A DNA stretch of 64,000 bases from Anaerotalea alkaliphila (GTDB taxonomy: Bacteria; Bacillota; Clostridia; Lachnospirales; Vallitaleaceae): the NCBI RefSeq assembly GCF_010179735.1, contig NZ_JAAEEH010000004.1, positions 46,160 through 110,159 of the forward strand, in the 5' to 3' direction. How positions within the stretch are numbered: position 1 is the first letter of the stretch; each line of letters begins with the position of its first letter. Positions 8,432-16,871 of this stretch are shown here, piece after piece. Below the pieces are notes generated by a model. The model saw only the letters and a program-made list of their open reading frames with translations, was not told the DNA's origin and ran no database searches. Made by a program: the position numbers and the translations under genes.

Positions 8432-9868
8432 CTATTTCTTGAGGGATCCCAGGATGCCTCGGATCAGCTGGCGTCCCACCTGGCTGCCGATGGCGGAGGC
8501 TGCGGACTTCACCAGCCGTTCCCAGGGCGTTTCCCGTCCCCTTGCAGTGGCGGGCCTGGGGATTTGCTTTTCCCCGGCAGCTTCCTTTCCCGTCCTGGCC
8601 TGGCGGGCCTGCAGCTCCTCGTAGGCGGAATGCCGGTCCACCGTCTGGGCATAGCGCCGTCCCAAATGGGATCCGGCCAGGACCCCTTCCACCGTTCCCG
8701 GAGCAGCCGGTCCGATCTTGCTTTTGGGAGGAAGGATATGGACACGCTCCACCATGCCCGGCACCCCCTTTTCGTCCAGGAAGGAGACGAGGGCCTCCCC
8801 CACCCCCAGGTGGCTGATCGCATCCACCGTCCGGAAGGCTGGATTCTCCCGGAAGCTTTCCGCCGCCACCGCCACCGCCTTTTTCTCTTTGGGCGTATAG
8901 GCCCTGAGCGCATGCTGGATCCGGTTTCCCAGCTGTCCCAGGATGGATTCCGGGATGTCCTGGGGTGTCTGGGTGATGAAGTAGAGGCCGATGCCCTTGG
9001 ACCGGATCAGCTTCACGACCTGCTCGAACTTTTCCAGCAGGTAGGGGGGGATGCCCTGGAAAATCAGATGGGCCTCGTCGAAAAAGAAGACCATCCGCGG
9101 CTTCTCCAGGTCCCCCACCTCCTCCAGCTCCTCGTGGAGTTCGGAGAGGAGCCAGAGCAGGAAGGTGGAATAGAGCCGCGGATTGGAAGTCAGCCTGGAG
9201 GAGGCCAGTATGTTGACCATCCCCCGGCCCCGGCCGTCCTGGACCATCAGGTCCCGGATCTCCAGTGCCGGCTCCCCGAAGAAGCGGTCCGCCCCCTCCT
9301 CCTCCAGGACCAGCAGCTTCCTGTGGATGGCTCCGACGGACTGCCGGTTGATGTTGCCGTAGCGGACGGATAGCTCCTTGGATTCCCGCAGGACCATGTC
9401 GATCATGGCGGTCAGGTCCTTGAAGTCCAGGAGGAGCATCCCCATCTCGTCCGCCAGCTTGAACACCGTGTACAGGATGCCCGACTGGACCTCGTTCAGA
9501 TCCAGCAGGCGGGAAAGCATCAGTGGCCCCATATCCGATACGGTTGTCCGCACGGGGTGTCCTTTTTCCCCATAGACGTCCCAAAACGCCACCGGACAGG
9601 GGGCGAAGTCCACGCCCCCAAGCTCCAGCAGCTGCAGGCGCTCCCGCAGCTTGGGGGCGTCCTCCCCCCCTTGGGCCATCCCGGTCAGGTCCCCCTTCAC
9701 ATCCTGGAGGAACACGGGAACCCCCCGTTCGCTGAACGCTTCCGCCAGCACCTGGACCGTCACCGTCTTGCCCGTTCCGGTGGCTCCTGTCACCAGACCG
9801 TGCCGGTTGGCCATCTCCGGCAACATCCCATGTACCCCTATCCTGTTCTTCCCGATTTCCATACGCAT
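8432..9868 (-). CDS. HerA-type DUF853 ATPase (YjgR-like)
   Basis: A 478-residue cytosolic P-loop ATPase of the HerA/FtsK superfamily, DUF853 branch, of unsettled role. Walker A is GATGTGKT near residue 28; Walker B is MVFFFDEAHLIF; a sensor-like FITQTPQDIPESIL follows, a typical DUF853 block. The C-terminal tail (about the last 70 residues) is basic and Gly/Ala-rich and ends in GSQVGRQLIRGILGSLKK. The ATG at 9868 is preceded by GGGAGGG; an ATG two codons later is possible. It is divergent from the phosphatidyltransferase gene and not obviously in an operon. Confidence 0.87.
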   Translation of the reverse strand: MRMEIGKNRIGVHGMLPEMANRHGLVTGATGTGKTVTVQVLAEAFSERGVPVFLQDVKGDLTGMAQGGEDAPKLRERLQLLELGGVDFAPCPVAFWDVYGEKGHPVRTTVSDMGPLMLSRLLDLNEVQSGILYTVFKLADEMGMLLLDFKDLTAMIDMVLRESKELSVRYGNINRQSVGAIHRKLLVLEEEGADRFFGEPALEIRDLMVQDGRGRGMVNILASSRLTSNPRLYSTFLLWLLSELHEELEEVGDLEKPRMVFFFDEAHLIFQGIPPYLLEKFEQVVKLIRSKGIGLYFITQTPQDIPESILGQLGNRIQHALRAYTPKEKKAVAVAAESFRENPAFRTVDAISHLGVGEALVSFLDEKGVPGMVERVHILPPKSKIGPAAPGTVEGVLAGSHLGRRYAQTVDRHSAYEELQARQARTGKEAAGEKQIPRPATARGRETPWERLVKSAASAIGSQVGRQLIRGILGSLKK

Positions 9869-10018
9869 GCCCCACGCCCTCCCTCATCTCTTGTAGCCCT
9901 GCAATCCGTGGTTCCATTTCCATCCATTCTATATTATACTGTTCCCAAGAGACCTGAATTTTCCTAGTCCATGAACCGATCGGCCATGGCCGAACCCGAC
10001 CTGCGCGCGAGGTGTCCT

Positions 10019-10552
10019 ATGAAGCATATACCCAACATCCTAACCGTCTTCCGGCTGCTTTTGGTGCCTGTCTTCGCCCTGGTTTTCTTCTCCGACATGC
10101 CGAACGCCCGCTTCCATGCCTTGGGGATTTTCATCCTGGCAGGCGTTACGGACGTTCTGGACGGACAGATCGCCCGGCGGTTCAACCTGGTTTCCGTGGT
10201 GGGGACGGTCCTGGACCCCCTGGCGGACAAGCTGATGCTGCTGACCGCCCTGGTCTGCCTGACGCTTGCAGGAACCATGCCCCTCTGGGCCTTTGCCATC
10301 GTCCTCTCCAAGGAGCTTTTCATGATTTCCACCGGGGTCTACATGTACTTCCGAAAAGAAAAGGTTGTCATCCCCGCCAACCGGTTTGGGAAGATGGCAA
10401 CCGTACTGTTCTTTGTGGCTGTATTCCTGATGGTCGTGCTGCCGCGCAATCCGTTCACCATGGCAGTCCTTGTGCTGGCCATCGCTTCCAAATTTTCCGC
10501 TTTGGTCTCCTATGCGCTCCTCTACAGGAAAAGGCAACGGGCCAAAGGATGA
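10019..10552 (+). CDS. CDP-alcohol phosphatidyltransferase (PgsA-like)
   Basis: Integral membrane enzyme that transfers a phosphatidyl group from CDP-diacylglycerol to an alcohol, most likely glycerol 3-phosphate as in PgsA. The complete family signature D-x2-D-G-x2-A-R-x8-G-x3-D-x3-D is present (TDVLDGQIARRF followed by GTVLDPLADK, residues about 42-70). Several hydrophobic helices follow. I use the ATG at 10019 because the protein then begins MKHIPNILTVFRLLL, the normal PgsA opening, behind a GCGAGGTG site. At 177 residues the length is normal. It converges with the M20 gene, leaving only 3 nt between the two stops. A cardiolipin synthase-type acceptor cannot be excluded. Confidence 0.85.
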   Translation: MKHIPNILTVFRLLLVPVFALVFFSDMPNARFHALGIFILAGVTDVLDGQIARRFNLVSVVGTVLDPLADKLMLLTALVCLTLAGTMPLWAFAIVLSKELFMISTGVYMYFRKEKVVIPANRFGKMATVLFFVAVFLMVVLPRNPFTMAVLVLAIASKFSALVSYALLYRKRQRAKG

Positions 10553-10555
10553 CCC

Positions 10556-11962
10556 CTAGCCTTCCGCTTCGACCACATCCCGGTAGCTGTCCATCCTCCG
10601 GTACCGGAACCCTTCCGTGTCCTTTGCGAAATCTTCCTTGACCCTGGCCAGCTGGCCGGGGTCTTTCACTGCATCCCCAGCGGTCTTCGCCAGGATCTTT
10701 CCGATGACGACGGCCAGACGTGCCGCATACCGGGTGCCCGAACAGGCGGTGGCTTGCCAGGTATGGGCTTCCACCCCAAGGGCCCAGGCGGCTCCCATCA
10801 GCTGCCCTGTGGGCTTCACCCAGGACACGTCCCCCACATCCGTAGATGCGGAGAACAACCCCCGGCTCCAGTCCGACGGGTCGAACCGGTCCATGACCGG
10901 CTTCTCCCCGGGTTCGAATCCGTCCACATGGTATTTGGCCAGATGGTCCTCTTTCCCCTGCCGGGTGACGGTCTCCCCGATCTCCCGGAAGAACGCCTCT
11001 TCCTCTTCCAGTCCAGGCAAGGGGAACAGGATGCAGTTCTCCTGCAGGAGCCTGCCCAGGGTCCGGTTGCTCTTGAAGTCGTAGAGACCGGTGTTGATGC
11101 TGTAGTCCATCTCCGTTTCCGTCATGAGGGCCGCCCCCCTGGCCACCTTCAGGACCCTGCGGACGATTTCCAGCAGCATCCTGTTTCCCGGCGCCCGCAC
11201 GTTGAACTTGGACGCCGCGAAAGCGGGGACGATGTTGGCCCTTTGGCCCCCCTCGGTGATGACATAGTGGATCCGGACCTGGTCGGGCACATGCTCCCGG
11301 AGATAGTTCACCCCCACGTGCATGAGTTCCACCGCATCCAGGGCGCTCCTGCCCATATGGGGGGAATCGGCCGCATGGGACGGAATCCCGGAGAACCGGA
11401 AGGACAGTTCCATGTTGGCCAGGGAGGGGGCGGTCCAGACCTTGTTCACGTCAAAAGGATGCCAGGTCAGGCAAAAATCCAGGTCCTCGAAGACGCCTTT
11501 CCGGATCATCTCCACCTTCCCGAAGAACATCTCCTCACCCGGACACCCGTAGTACCGGACGGTGCAGTCCAGCCCCTCCTCGTCCACCAGGGCCTGGAGC
11601 CCCAGGGCGGCAGCCAGTGCCCCGGTACCGATCAGGTTATGCCCGCAGCCATGGCCGGCTCCCCCTTCCACCAGGGGCTCCCTGGAGGTTGAAACGGCTT
11701 GGGAGAGTCCCGGCAGGGCATCGTATTCCCCCAGGAAACCCACCTTCACCTTTCCGGTGCCATACGTCGCCACGAAGGCGGTCTCCATCCCCGGCACCCC
11801 TTCGACCTTGAAGCCTTTCCGTACCATATACTCCTGCTGGAGGTCGCGCGCCCGGGATTCCTCCATGGACAGTTCCGGTTGGCTCCAAATCTCTTGGGAC
11901 ACACCCAGCAATTCCTCCCGGCATGCATCCAGCTTCCTGTTGATGATCTCTATCGACGACAC
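10556..11962 (-). CDS. M20-family amidohydrolase, AbgB-like (p-aminobenzoyl-glutamate hydrolase type)
   Basis: A 468-residue zinc amidohydrolase of the M20D/AbgB group, which cleaves the amide in aminobenzoyl-glutamate or related N-acyl compounds. Metal-binding signatures are GHGCGHNLIGTGALA and YGCPGEE; a dimerisation-domain block HAADSPHMGRSALDAVELM follows. The start is the GTG at 11962 (first residues MSSIEIINRKLDACREELL) because the frame upstream overlaps the methyltransferase gene and is not protein-like; AAGGAAGGT lies just upstream. It follows the methyltransferase gene by 19 nt and is probably co-transcribed. The physiological substrate is not determined. Confidence 0.88.
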   Translation of the reverse strand: MSSIEIINRKLDACREELLGVSQEIWSQPELSMEESRARDLQQEYMVRKGFKVEGVPGMETAFVATYGTGKVKVGFLGEYDALPGLSQAVSTSREPLVEGGAGHGCGHNLIGTGALAAALGLQALVDEEGLDCTVRYYGCPGEEMFFGKVEMIRKGVFEDLDFCLTWHPFDVNKVWTAPSLANMELSFRFSGIPSHAADSPHMGRSALDAVELMHVGVNYLREHVPDQVRIHYVITEGGQRANIVPAFAASKFNVRAPGNRMLLEIVRRVLKVARGAALMTETEMDYSINTGLYDFKSNRTLGRLLQENCILFPLPGLEEEEAFFREIGETVTRQGKEDHLAKYHVDGFEPGEKPVMDRFDPSDWSRGLFSASTDVGDVSWVKPTGQLMGAAWALGVEAHTWQATACSGTRYAARLAVVIGKILAKTAGDAVKDPGQLARVKEDFAKDTEGFRYRRMDSYRDVVEAEG

Positions 11963-11981
11963 GGCTTTCCTACCTTCCCTT

Positions 11982-12698
11982 CTAGGCGACGGCGACGGCC
12001 CTGAACACCACGTACACGGAGTCCTGGACCTCCAGCTCCCCTTCGAAGTCTCCGTACATCCGGATTTCCCCGAAACCGGATTCCTGCAGCAGGGCCTCCA
12101 TCTGGGTGGCCTTGACCGGGAACAGGGGCATGTTGCTCCGGGTGTCCACCAGCCTGCCGTCCACATGCAGTTCCATGTAGCATTCCATGCCCTGCTGCTC
12201 CAGGCAGTTCTTCCGCTTGAGCACGACGCCTTCCCGTTCGATGGTTGGAAGCTCGGTGATGCCTTCCCGCATCAGTTTGGAGTAGTTCACCAGGTGCAGG
12301 GTCAGCACACCCTCCGGCTTCAGCAGTTCCCTTGCATGAAGGAGGAAGTGGCGGACGGCCATCTCGTTGGGCAGATGGGCCAGGTAGTTGTCCAGGCAGA
12401 GGATCTGGTCGAACACCTCCCCCTCCAGCACCCGGTCCAGCTTCAGCGGATCGGACAGCTTGAACTCCAGTCCCTCCGCCGCTTTCTCCATCGCCTTGTC
12501 CAGGATGGCGCTGTCGACGTCCACACCCACCACCTGATGGCCCCTGTCCCGCAAAGCCTTGGAGAGACATCCTGTGGCGCACCCCACCTCCAGCACCCTC
12601 TGGGGGCCTTTTCCATTTCTTTCCACATAGTCCACCCGGGCAGGCTCCACCGGGAACAGGATGTCGTAATACTCGATTATATTTGTATAATAGGTCAT
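11982..12698 (-). CDS. Class I SAM-dependent methyltransferase
   Basis: A 238-residue protein with the SAM-binding motif I VLEVGCATGCLSKALRDRG near residue 36, the acidic motif II VVGVDVDSAIL and motif IV-like FDQILCLDNYLAHL. It looks like a small-molecule methyltransferase, but no substrate clue is visible. It has a clear promoter at 12799-12827 and is followed closely by the M20 amidohydrolase, which suggests a two-gene transcript. Confidence 0.8.
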   Translation of the reverse strand: MTYYTNIIEYYDILFPVEPARVDYVERNGKGPQRVLEVGCATGCLSKALRDRGHQVVGVDVDSAILDKAMEKAAEGLEFKLSDPLKLDRVLEGEVFDQILCLDNYLAHLPNEMAVRHFLLHARELLKPEGVLTLHLVNYSKLMREGITELPTIEREGVVLKRKNCLEQQGMECYMELHVDGRLVDTRSNMPLFPVKATQMEALLQESGFGEIRMYGDFEGELEVQDSVYVVFRAVAVA

Positions 12699-12798
12699 GG
12701 GATCCCTCCTGACATGTCAACGCATCCTCTTGCCATCCTGGGAACACCGGGAATATTTCGACAATTCCCACGGATGGAAACAATCCACTGTCAACTCC

Positions 12799-12827
12799 AT
12801 TATAATATAGAAACCAAGCCTTGTAAA
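12799..12827 (-). promoter_or_regulatory. Promoter of the methyltransferase / M20 transcript
   Basis: On the minus strand TTTACA (12822-12827), a 17-nt spacer and TATAAT (12799-12804). The rest of the 135-nt gap before the gene shows a second, weaker TTGACA without a good -10 box. Confidence 0.6.
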
Positions 12828-12832
12828 ATCAT

Positions 12833-14191
12833 TTACACCCTCCGGGGCTCTTCCCCCGGGTCATCCAGCCGGCCCTCCACCATATATTTCCGGGTTTCGG
12901 CAACCACCACCGGACTCAGGAGCAGCACCGCAATCAGGTTCGGGATGGCCATGAGGCCGTTGAAGATGTCCGCCAGGTCCCAAACCAGATGGAGGGAGAA
13001 GATGGAGCCCACAAAGACGAACAGCACCAGGGTCATCCGATAGGGGGTGATGGCGCGCTTTCCCCAAAGGTACTCGATGGCCTTTTCCCCATAGTAGGAC
13101 CAGCCCAGGGTGGTTGAAAACGCGAAGGTCACCAGCCCCAGGGTGAGGAAGAAGGGTCCCGCCACAGACAGCTGGGCGAACGCTCCCCGGGTGAGGCTGG
13201 CTCCCTCCAGCCCTTCCTTCCAAAGCCCCGAATTCACCAGCACGATGCCTGTCAGCGCGCAGATCACCACCGTGTCCCAGAAGGTTCCGGTGGAGGATAC
13301 CAGCGCTTGGCGGACAGGATTCCTTGTCCTGGCCGCCGCCGCCACGATGGGAGCGCTTCCCATGCCGGATTCATTGGAGAAAAGTCCCCGGGCTATCCCA
13401 TACCGCATGGCTCCCATGATGCCCGCTCCCGCCAAGCCTCCCCCCACCGCGCGGATGGAGAAAGCCTCCCGGACAATGAGAAGGATGGTGTCCCCTACGG
13501 TCGACCATCCCAGGAGGAGGAGCAGGAGGCATCCGGCCGCATAGGTGGCCGCCATGAACGGCACAAGGAAATTGCATACCATGGCGATCTTTCGGATCCC
13601 GCCCAGGATCACCATGGCCGTCAGAAACGCAAACACCAGGCCTGTCACCCAGCGCTCCACATGGAATGTCTCCTGGACCATGCTGGACACGGAATTGGCC
13701 TGGACCATGCAGCCGATGCCGAATGCGGCGATTCCGGTGAAAACAGCAAACACAGCGCCCACCCATTTCCTGCCCAAGGCATGTTCCCAGATGTACATGC
13801 ATCCTCCCGCCATCGTCCCGTCCTCCGTGACCACCCGGTACTTCACCGCCAGCAAAGCCTCCGCATACTTGGTGGAGATGCCGAACACGCCGGTGAGCCA
13901 GCTCCACAGAACCGCTCCCGGTCCTCCCAGGCTGATGGCTGTGGCCACCCCCACGATGTTCCCTGTGCCGATGGTGGCTGCCAGGGCTGTGGCCAGGGCG
14001 CTGAATTGGCTCACGTCACCGACGGCATCGGGATCCTTTTGGACGGATAGCCGGATGCCCGTTCCCATGTGGCGCTGGATGAAACCCAGCCGGAAGGTGA
14101 GGAAGATATGGGTGCCGAAAAGCAGCGCAATCAAGGGGAATCCCCAGAGCCATCCGCTCAAGTTGCCGATCAGTGTCGCGAATCCGTTCAT
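12833..14191 (-). CDS. Sodium:alanine (amino acid) symporter, AGCS family
   Basis: A 452-residue polytopic membrane protein that imports alanine or glycine with Na+. The hallmark segment ALAATIGTGNIVGVATAI (about residues 67-84) and the following GGPGAVLWSW are clear, as is the later NESGMGSAPIVAAAA block. About ten to eleven hydrophobic segments are visible. It starts 13 nt after the stop of dtd and so probably belongs to the dtd transcript. Substrate choice between alanine, glycine and D-alanine is not resolvable from sequence alone. Confidence 0.93.
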   Translation of the reverse strand: MNGFATLIGNLSGWLWGFPLIALLFGTHIFLTFRLGFIQRHMGTGIRLSVQKDPDAVGDVSQFSALATALAATIGTGNIVGVATAISLGGPGAVLWSWLTGVFGISTKYAEALLAVKYRVVTEDGTMAGGCMYIWEHALGRKWVGAVFAVFTGIAAFGIGCMVQANSVSSMVQETFHVERWVTGLVFAFLTAMVILGGIRKIAMVCNFLVPFMAATYAAGCLLLLLLGWSTVGDTILLIVREAFSIRAVGGGLAGAGIMGAMRYGIARGLFSNESGMGSAPIVAAAARTRNPVRQALVSSTGTFWDTVVICALTGIVLVNSGLWKEGLEGASLTRGAFAQLSVAGPFFLTLGLVTFAFSTTLGWSYYGEKAIEYLWGKRAITPYRMTLVLFVFVGSIFSLHLVWDLADIFNGLMAIPNLIAVLLLSPVVVAETRKYMVEGRLDDPGEEPRRV

Positions 14192-14204
14192 GTGCCTCTC
14201 CTCA

Positions 14205-14654
14205 TCAAAATGTCTTTTCCGAATCCAGCAGCAGGGTCACCGGACCGTCGTTGACCAGCTCCACCGCCATCTCCGCCTGGAACTCCCCTGTCCGCAGCTC
14301 GGGGAACCGTTCCTCCAGGCCCTTGCAGAAGGCGTCGAACTGGTGCCGGGCCGTGTCCGGTTTGGAAGAGGCCGTAAAGCTGGGGCGTCTTCCCTGACGG
14401 CAGTCCCCGTACAAGGTGAAGTTGGGCACGACCAGCAGTCCTCCTCCCACGTCCTGGAGGGACAGGTTCATTTTCCCTTGCGGGTCCTCGAAGATCCTCA
14501 AATTCACCAGCTTGTCCGTGACATACCGGTACTGCTCCGGTCCGTCCTCCTCCCTGAACCCCACCAGCGCCAGCAATCCCTTCCCGATCTCTCCCGACAC
14601 CCGGCCCTCCACGGACACCCGGGCCCGAAGCACCCGTTGGACCACCACACGCAT
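14205..14654 (-). CDS. dtd: D-aminoacyl-tRNA deacylase
   Basis: Hydrolyses D-amino acids mischarged on tRNA. The 149-residue protein starts MRVVVQRVLRARVSVEG, the canonical Dtd opening, at the ATG at 14654. Both catalytic signatures are present: the FTLYGDCRQGRRPSF region and NDGPVTLLLDS near the C-terminus. The start codon shares one base with the stop of the upstream hypothetical gene (TGATG), so translation is likely coupled. Confidence 0.95.
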   Translation of the reverse strand: MRVVVQRVLRARVSVEGRVSGEIGKGLLALVGFREEDGPEQYRYVTDKLVNLRIFEDPQGKMNLSLQDVGGGLLVVPNFTLYGDCRQGRRPSFTASSKPDTARHQFDAFCKGLEERFPELRTGEFQAEMAVELVNDGPVTLLLDSEKTF

Positions 14655-15226
14655 CAGCCTTGCTCCCCCTGCCCGCCGGACTCCAGGTGGGCGCACAGGT
14701 CCAGGGAACTGCGCATGGTGAACAGGTTGGAGGAATCGAAGTAGTGGTCTTCATAATCTTCCGTCTGATTGAAATAGGTCGTGTAGCGGAACTGCATCTG
14801 CCCCTGCAGTTCCGCAAAGGGTTTCCTGGGATTGATTCCGATGGACAGGTCCGCCCCCGCAAGGTAGTTCTTGAAGAGGACCTCCAGCACTTCCGGGCCC
14901 TCCAGATAGAACAGGATGATGTAGGCCGCATCCGTATTTTTGGATATGGGGATGCCGAAGATGCTTTTTCCCCTGTTGGAGACCGTGGGTATGACCAGGT
15001 GGGGCAGCTCCTTTGCGTTCAGGAAGGCCGTCAGATTCTCGGCGTACCTGCCCGCCGGCTCGTCCGTGCTTAAAAGATTGGTCTCCACGCTGACCACAAG
15101 ACGCTTGGTTTCCAGCAGCCGTTGGAGCATTTCCAAACGGAAGGCGTCCCGGTCCTTTCGTTTGAAATATTCCAGATGGTATTCCCCTGTCTTCTTGTCC
15201 TGCCAGCATTTGATTTTTTCCTTCAT
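14654..15226 (-). CDS. Hypothetical protein translationally coupled to dtd
   Basis: I do not recognise this 190-residue protein. It starts MKEKIKCWQDKKTGEYHLEYFKRKDRDAF, with AAAGGAAGGGG upstream. It has no signal peptide or membrane segment, is of mixed charge, and its C-terminus is Gly/Ser-rich. The YIILFYLEGPEVLEVLFKN region reads like the hydrophobic core of an alpha/beta fold. The stop overlaps the dtd start by one base, and tRNA-Leu(CAG) lies upstream behind a terminator, so the setting is translation-related. No function is claimed. Confidence 0.7.
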   Translation of the reverse strand: MKEKIKCWQDKKTGEYHLEYFKRKDRDAFRLEMLQRLLETKRLVVSVETNLLSTDEPAGRYAENLTAFLNAKELPHLVIPTVSNRGKSIFGIPISKNTDAAYIILFYLEGPEVLEVLFKNYLAGADLSIGINPRKPFAELQGQMQFRYTTYFNQTEDYEDHYFDSSNLFTMRSSLDLCAHLESGGQGEQG

Positions 15227-15261
15227 GATTCAATGCCCCTTCCTTTCCATGGCCTTCTACA

Positions 15262-15302
15262 ACAAAAGCCTTATTGCTCCCCGTGGGAACAATAAGGCTT
15301 CT
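15262..15302 (-). terminator. Terminator of tRNA-Leu
   Basis: On the minus strand AGCCTTATTG and CAATAAGGCT form a 10-bp stem around a G/C-rich loop and are followed by TTTTGTTGT, immediately after the tRNA 3' end. Read-through could supply transcription to the hypothetical-dtd-symporter genes. Confidence 0.75.
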
Positions 15303-15307
15303 CATGA

Positions 15308-15391
15308 TGCGGATAACAGGAGTTGAACCTGCACGTCATTGCTGACACTAGAACCTGAATCTAGCGCGTCTGCCTATTCCGCCATATCCGC
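15308..15391 (-). tRNA. tRNA-Leu (anticodon CAG)
   Basis: An 84-nt class II tRNA on the minus strand. The acceptor stem is GCGGATA/TATCCGC with discriminator A; the anticodon stem CTAGA/TCTAG encloses TTCAGGT, giving anticodon CAG (plus-strand positions 15355-15357). A variable arm and the GGTTCAACTCC T-arm follow. The CCA end is not encoded. It decodes CUG, a common codon in this G+C-rich genome. Confidence 0.95.
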
Positions 15392-15424
15392 TCGTTTGCA
15401 GCGCCGCTCGCTTGCAACAATGTG

Positions 15425-15453
15425 ATTTTATAACAGATCGGAAAATATTGCAA
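15425..15453 (-). promoter_or_regulatory. Promoter of tRNA-Leu
   Basis: On the minus strand TTGCAA (15448-15453), a 17-nt spacer and TAAAAT (15425-15430), about 35 nt upstream of the mature tRNA 5' end. Confidence 0.6.
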
Positions 15454-15558
15454 GCCCTTTTTACCATTTTTTTATTTTTTTTTTGCTTCCTCCTTTTTCG
15501 GAGACGCGCAAGCCCCTTTGGTGCTTTTGTTGCATTTGTACAAAATATACTGAAAAAA

Positions 15559-15587
15559 TTGCTTTAGCCGCTTTTTGTTGCTATAAT
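15559..15587 (+). promoter_or_regulatory. Promoter of the KamA paralogue
   Basis: TTGCTT (15559-15564), a 17-nt spacer and a perfect TATAAT (15582-15587). An inverted repeat ACCGGTTTTAAAACCGTT follows at about 15595-15612 near the expected transcript start. The remaining leader to 15710 contains no other feature I can name. Confidence 0.65.
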
Positions 15588-15709
15588 GCTAAATAACCGG
15601 TTTTAAAACCGTTTTTCACGGAAGTAACGCCGGCAAACAGGACCATTCTGCCACAACGACAGCGGCGCGCTGACCCGCGCTTGATGATAATGATTAGGAA
15701 GGTGATGTT

Positions 15710-16807
15710 ATGCGTTGGCAAGAAATGCTGCACCAAAGCTTTACCCGGGCGGAAGATCTGACAGCCCTGCTTGAAATGACTCCCGAAGAAGAGAAGCGGA
15801 TGGAGGAGATCCTGGAATTGTATCCCATGTCCATCCCCTCCTACTACCTTTCCCTGGTGGATTTGAGCGACCCAGAGGACCCCATACGGAAGATGTGCAT
15901 CCCCTCCGTATACGAGACCGACCTGGACGGCGCTTTCGACACCAGCGGCGAGGCCTCCAACACGGTCATGCCCGGCCTCCAGCACAAGTACCTGCAGACC
16001 GCCTTGGTCCTCTCCACCAGCAATTGCGCCATGTATTGCCGGCACTGTTTCCGCAGGCGCCTGGTGGGCCTCTCGGACGACGAGGTCGGAAAGAACATCG
16101 ACGCCATGGTGGATTATATCCGCGACCACGAGGAAATCACCAATGTGCTCATCTCCGGCGGGGACTCCTTCATGAACAGCAACGAGACCATCGAACGGTA
16201 TCTCAAGTCCCTTTGCGACGTCGAACACCTGGACCTGATCCGCTTCGGAACCCGGATTCCCGTCGTGCTTCCCATGCGGATCACCGAGGACCCGGAACTC
16301 CAGTCCATCCTGGCCGAATACAACCGGAAGAAGCCCATCTACGTCATCACCCAATTCAACCACCCCCGGGAGTGCACCCCCCAGGCCAAGGAAGCCATCG
16401 GCTTGCTGCTCCGGATGGGCATCGTGGTCAAGAACCAGACCGTGCTCCTAAAGGGCGTCAACGACGACCCCCGGGTGCTGGGGGAGCTCCTGCGGAACCT
16501 GACCCGCATGGGCGTGGTGCCCTACTATGTGTTCCAATGCCGTCCGGTGACAGGCGTCAAGAACCAGTTCCAGGTCCCCCTGGAGCAGGGTGTCCGGATC
16601 GTGGACGAGGCCAAGAACCTCCAGAACGGCCAGGGCAAATGCTTCCGCTACGCCATGGCCCATGAGACCGGCAAGATTGAAATCCTCGGCAAGGGAGAGG
16701 ACGGCCGCATGCTCTTCAAGTACCAGCAGGCGAAGGATCCTGCCGACTGGAGCAGGATCTTCACCAGGAAGCTGGAAGAAGGCCAGTGCTGGCTTGACGA
16801 TGAATGA
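15710..16807 (+). CDS. KamA-family radical SAM aminomutase paralogue, substrate uncertain
   Basis: A 365-residue radical SAM/PLP enzyme of the lysine-2,3-aminomutase family. The cluster motif is CAMYCRHC (Cys106, Cys110, Cys113), with FRRRLVG after it. Aligned by eye with AblA encoded at 21849-23189, the PLP lysine is kept (Lys322, 44 residues after Arg278, the same spacing as Asp304-Lys348 in AblA). The two aspartates that bind the lysine side-chain amine in lysine aminomutase are replaced: Asp304 to Arg278 and Asp341 to Ala315. Known glutamate 2,3-aminomutase also has a basic residue at the first position, so an acidic substrate is plausible, but this is inference. It has its own promoter, an AGGAAGGTG site and a downstream bidirectional terminator. 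Confidence 0.85.
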   Translation: MRWQEMLHQSFTRAEDLTALLEMTPEEEKRMEEILELYPMSIPSYYLSLVDLSDPEDPIRKMCIPSVYETDLDGAFDTSGEASNTVMPGLQHKYLQTALVLSTSNCAMYCRHCFRRRLVGLSDDEVGKNIDAMVDYIRDHEEITNVLISGGDSFMNSNETIERYLKSLCDVEHLDLIRFGTRIPVVLPMRITEDPELQSILAEYNRKKPIYVITQFNHPRECTPQAKEAIGLLLRMGIVVKNQTVLLKGVNDDPRVLGELLRNLTRMGVVPYYVFQCRPVTGVKNQFQVPLEQGVRIVDEAKNLQNGQGKCFRYAMAHETGKIEILGKGEDGRMLFKYQQAKDPADWSRIFTRKLEEGQCWLDDE

Positions 16808-16820
16808 TATGGTAAATGTA

Positions 16821-16864
16821 GCGAAAAGGTGCCCCCCGCAGGATGCGGGGGGCACCTTTTCGCC
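16821..16864. terminator. Bidirectional intrinsic terminator
   Basis: A long perfect inverted repeat: GGTGCCCCCCGC/GCGGGGGGCACC with a 5-nt loop, flanked by AAAA and TTTT runs on either side, between the convergent ends of the KamA paralogue and the opuC operon. Confidence 0.85.
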
Positions 16865-16871
16865 TTCTTTC

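Noticed and set aside
6989..9373. 794-codon plus-strand open frame
   Set aside because: It is His/Gly/Arg-rich shadow sequence opposite malic enzyme and the HerA-like ATPase, caused by high G+C content.
15710..16807. Calling this gene a second lysine 2,3-aminomutase
   Set aside because: The two aspartates that bind the lysine side chain are Arg and Ala here, so the specific name is not justified.
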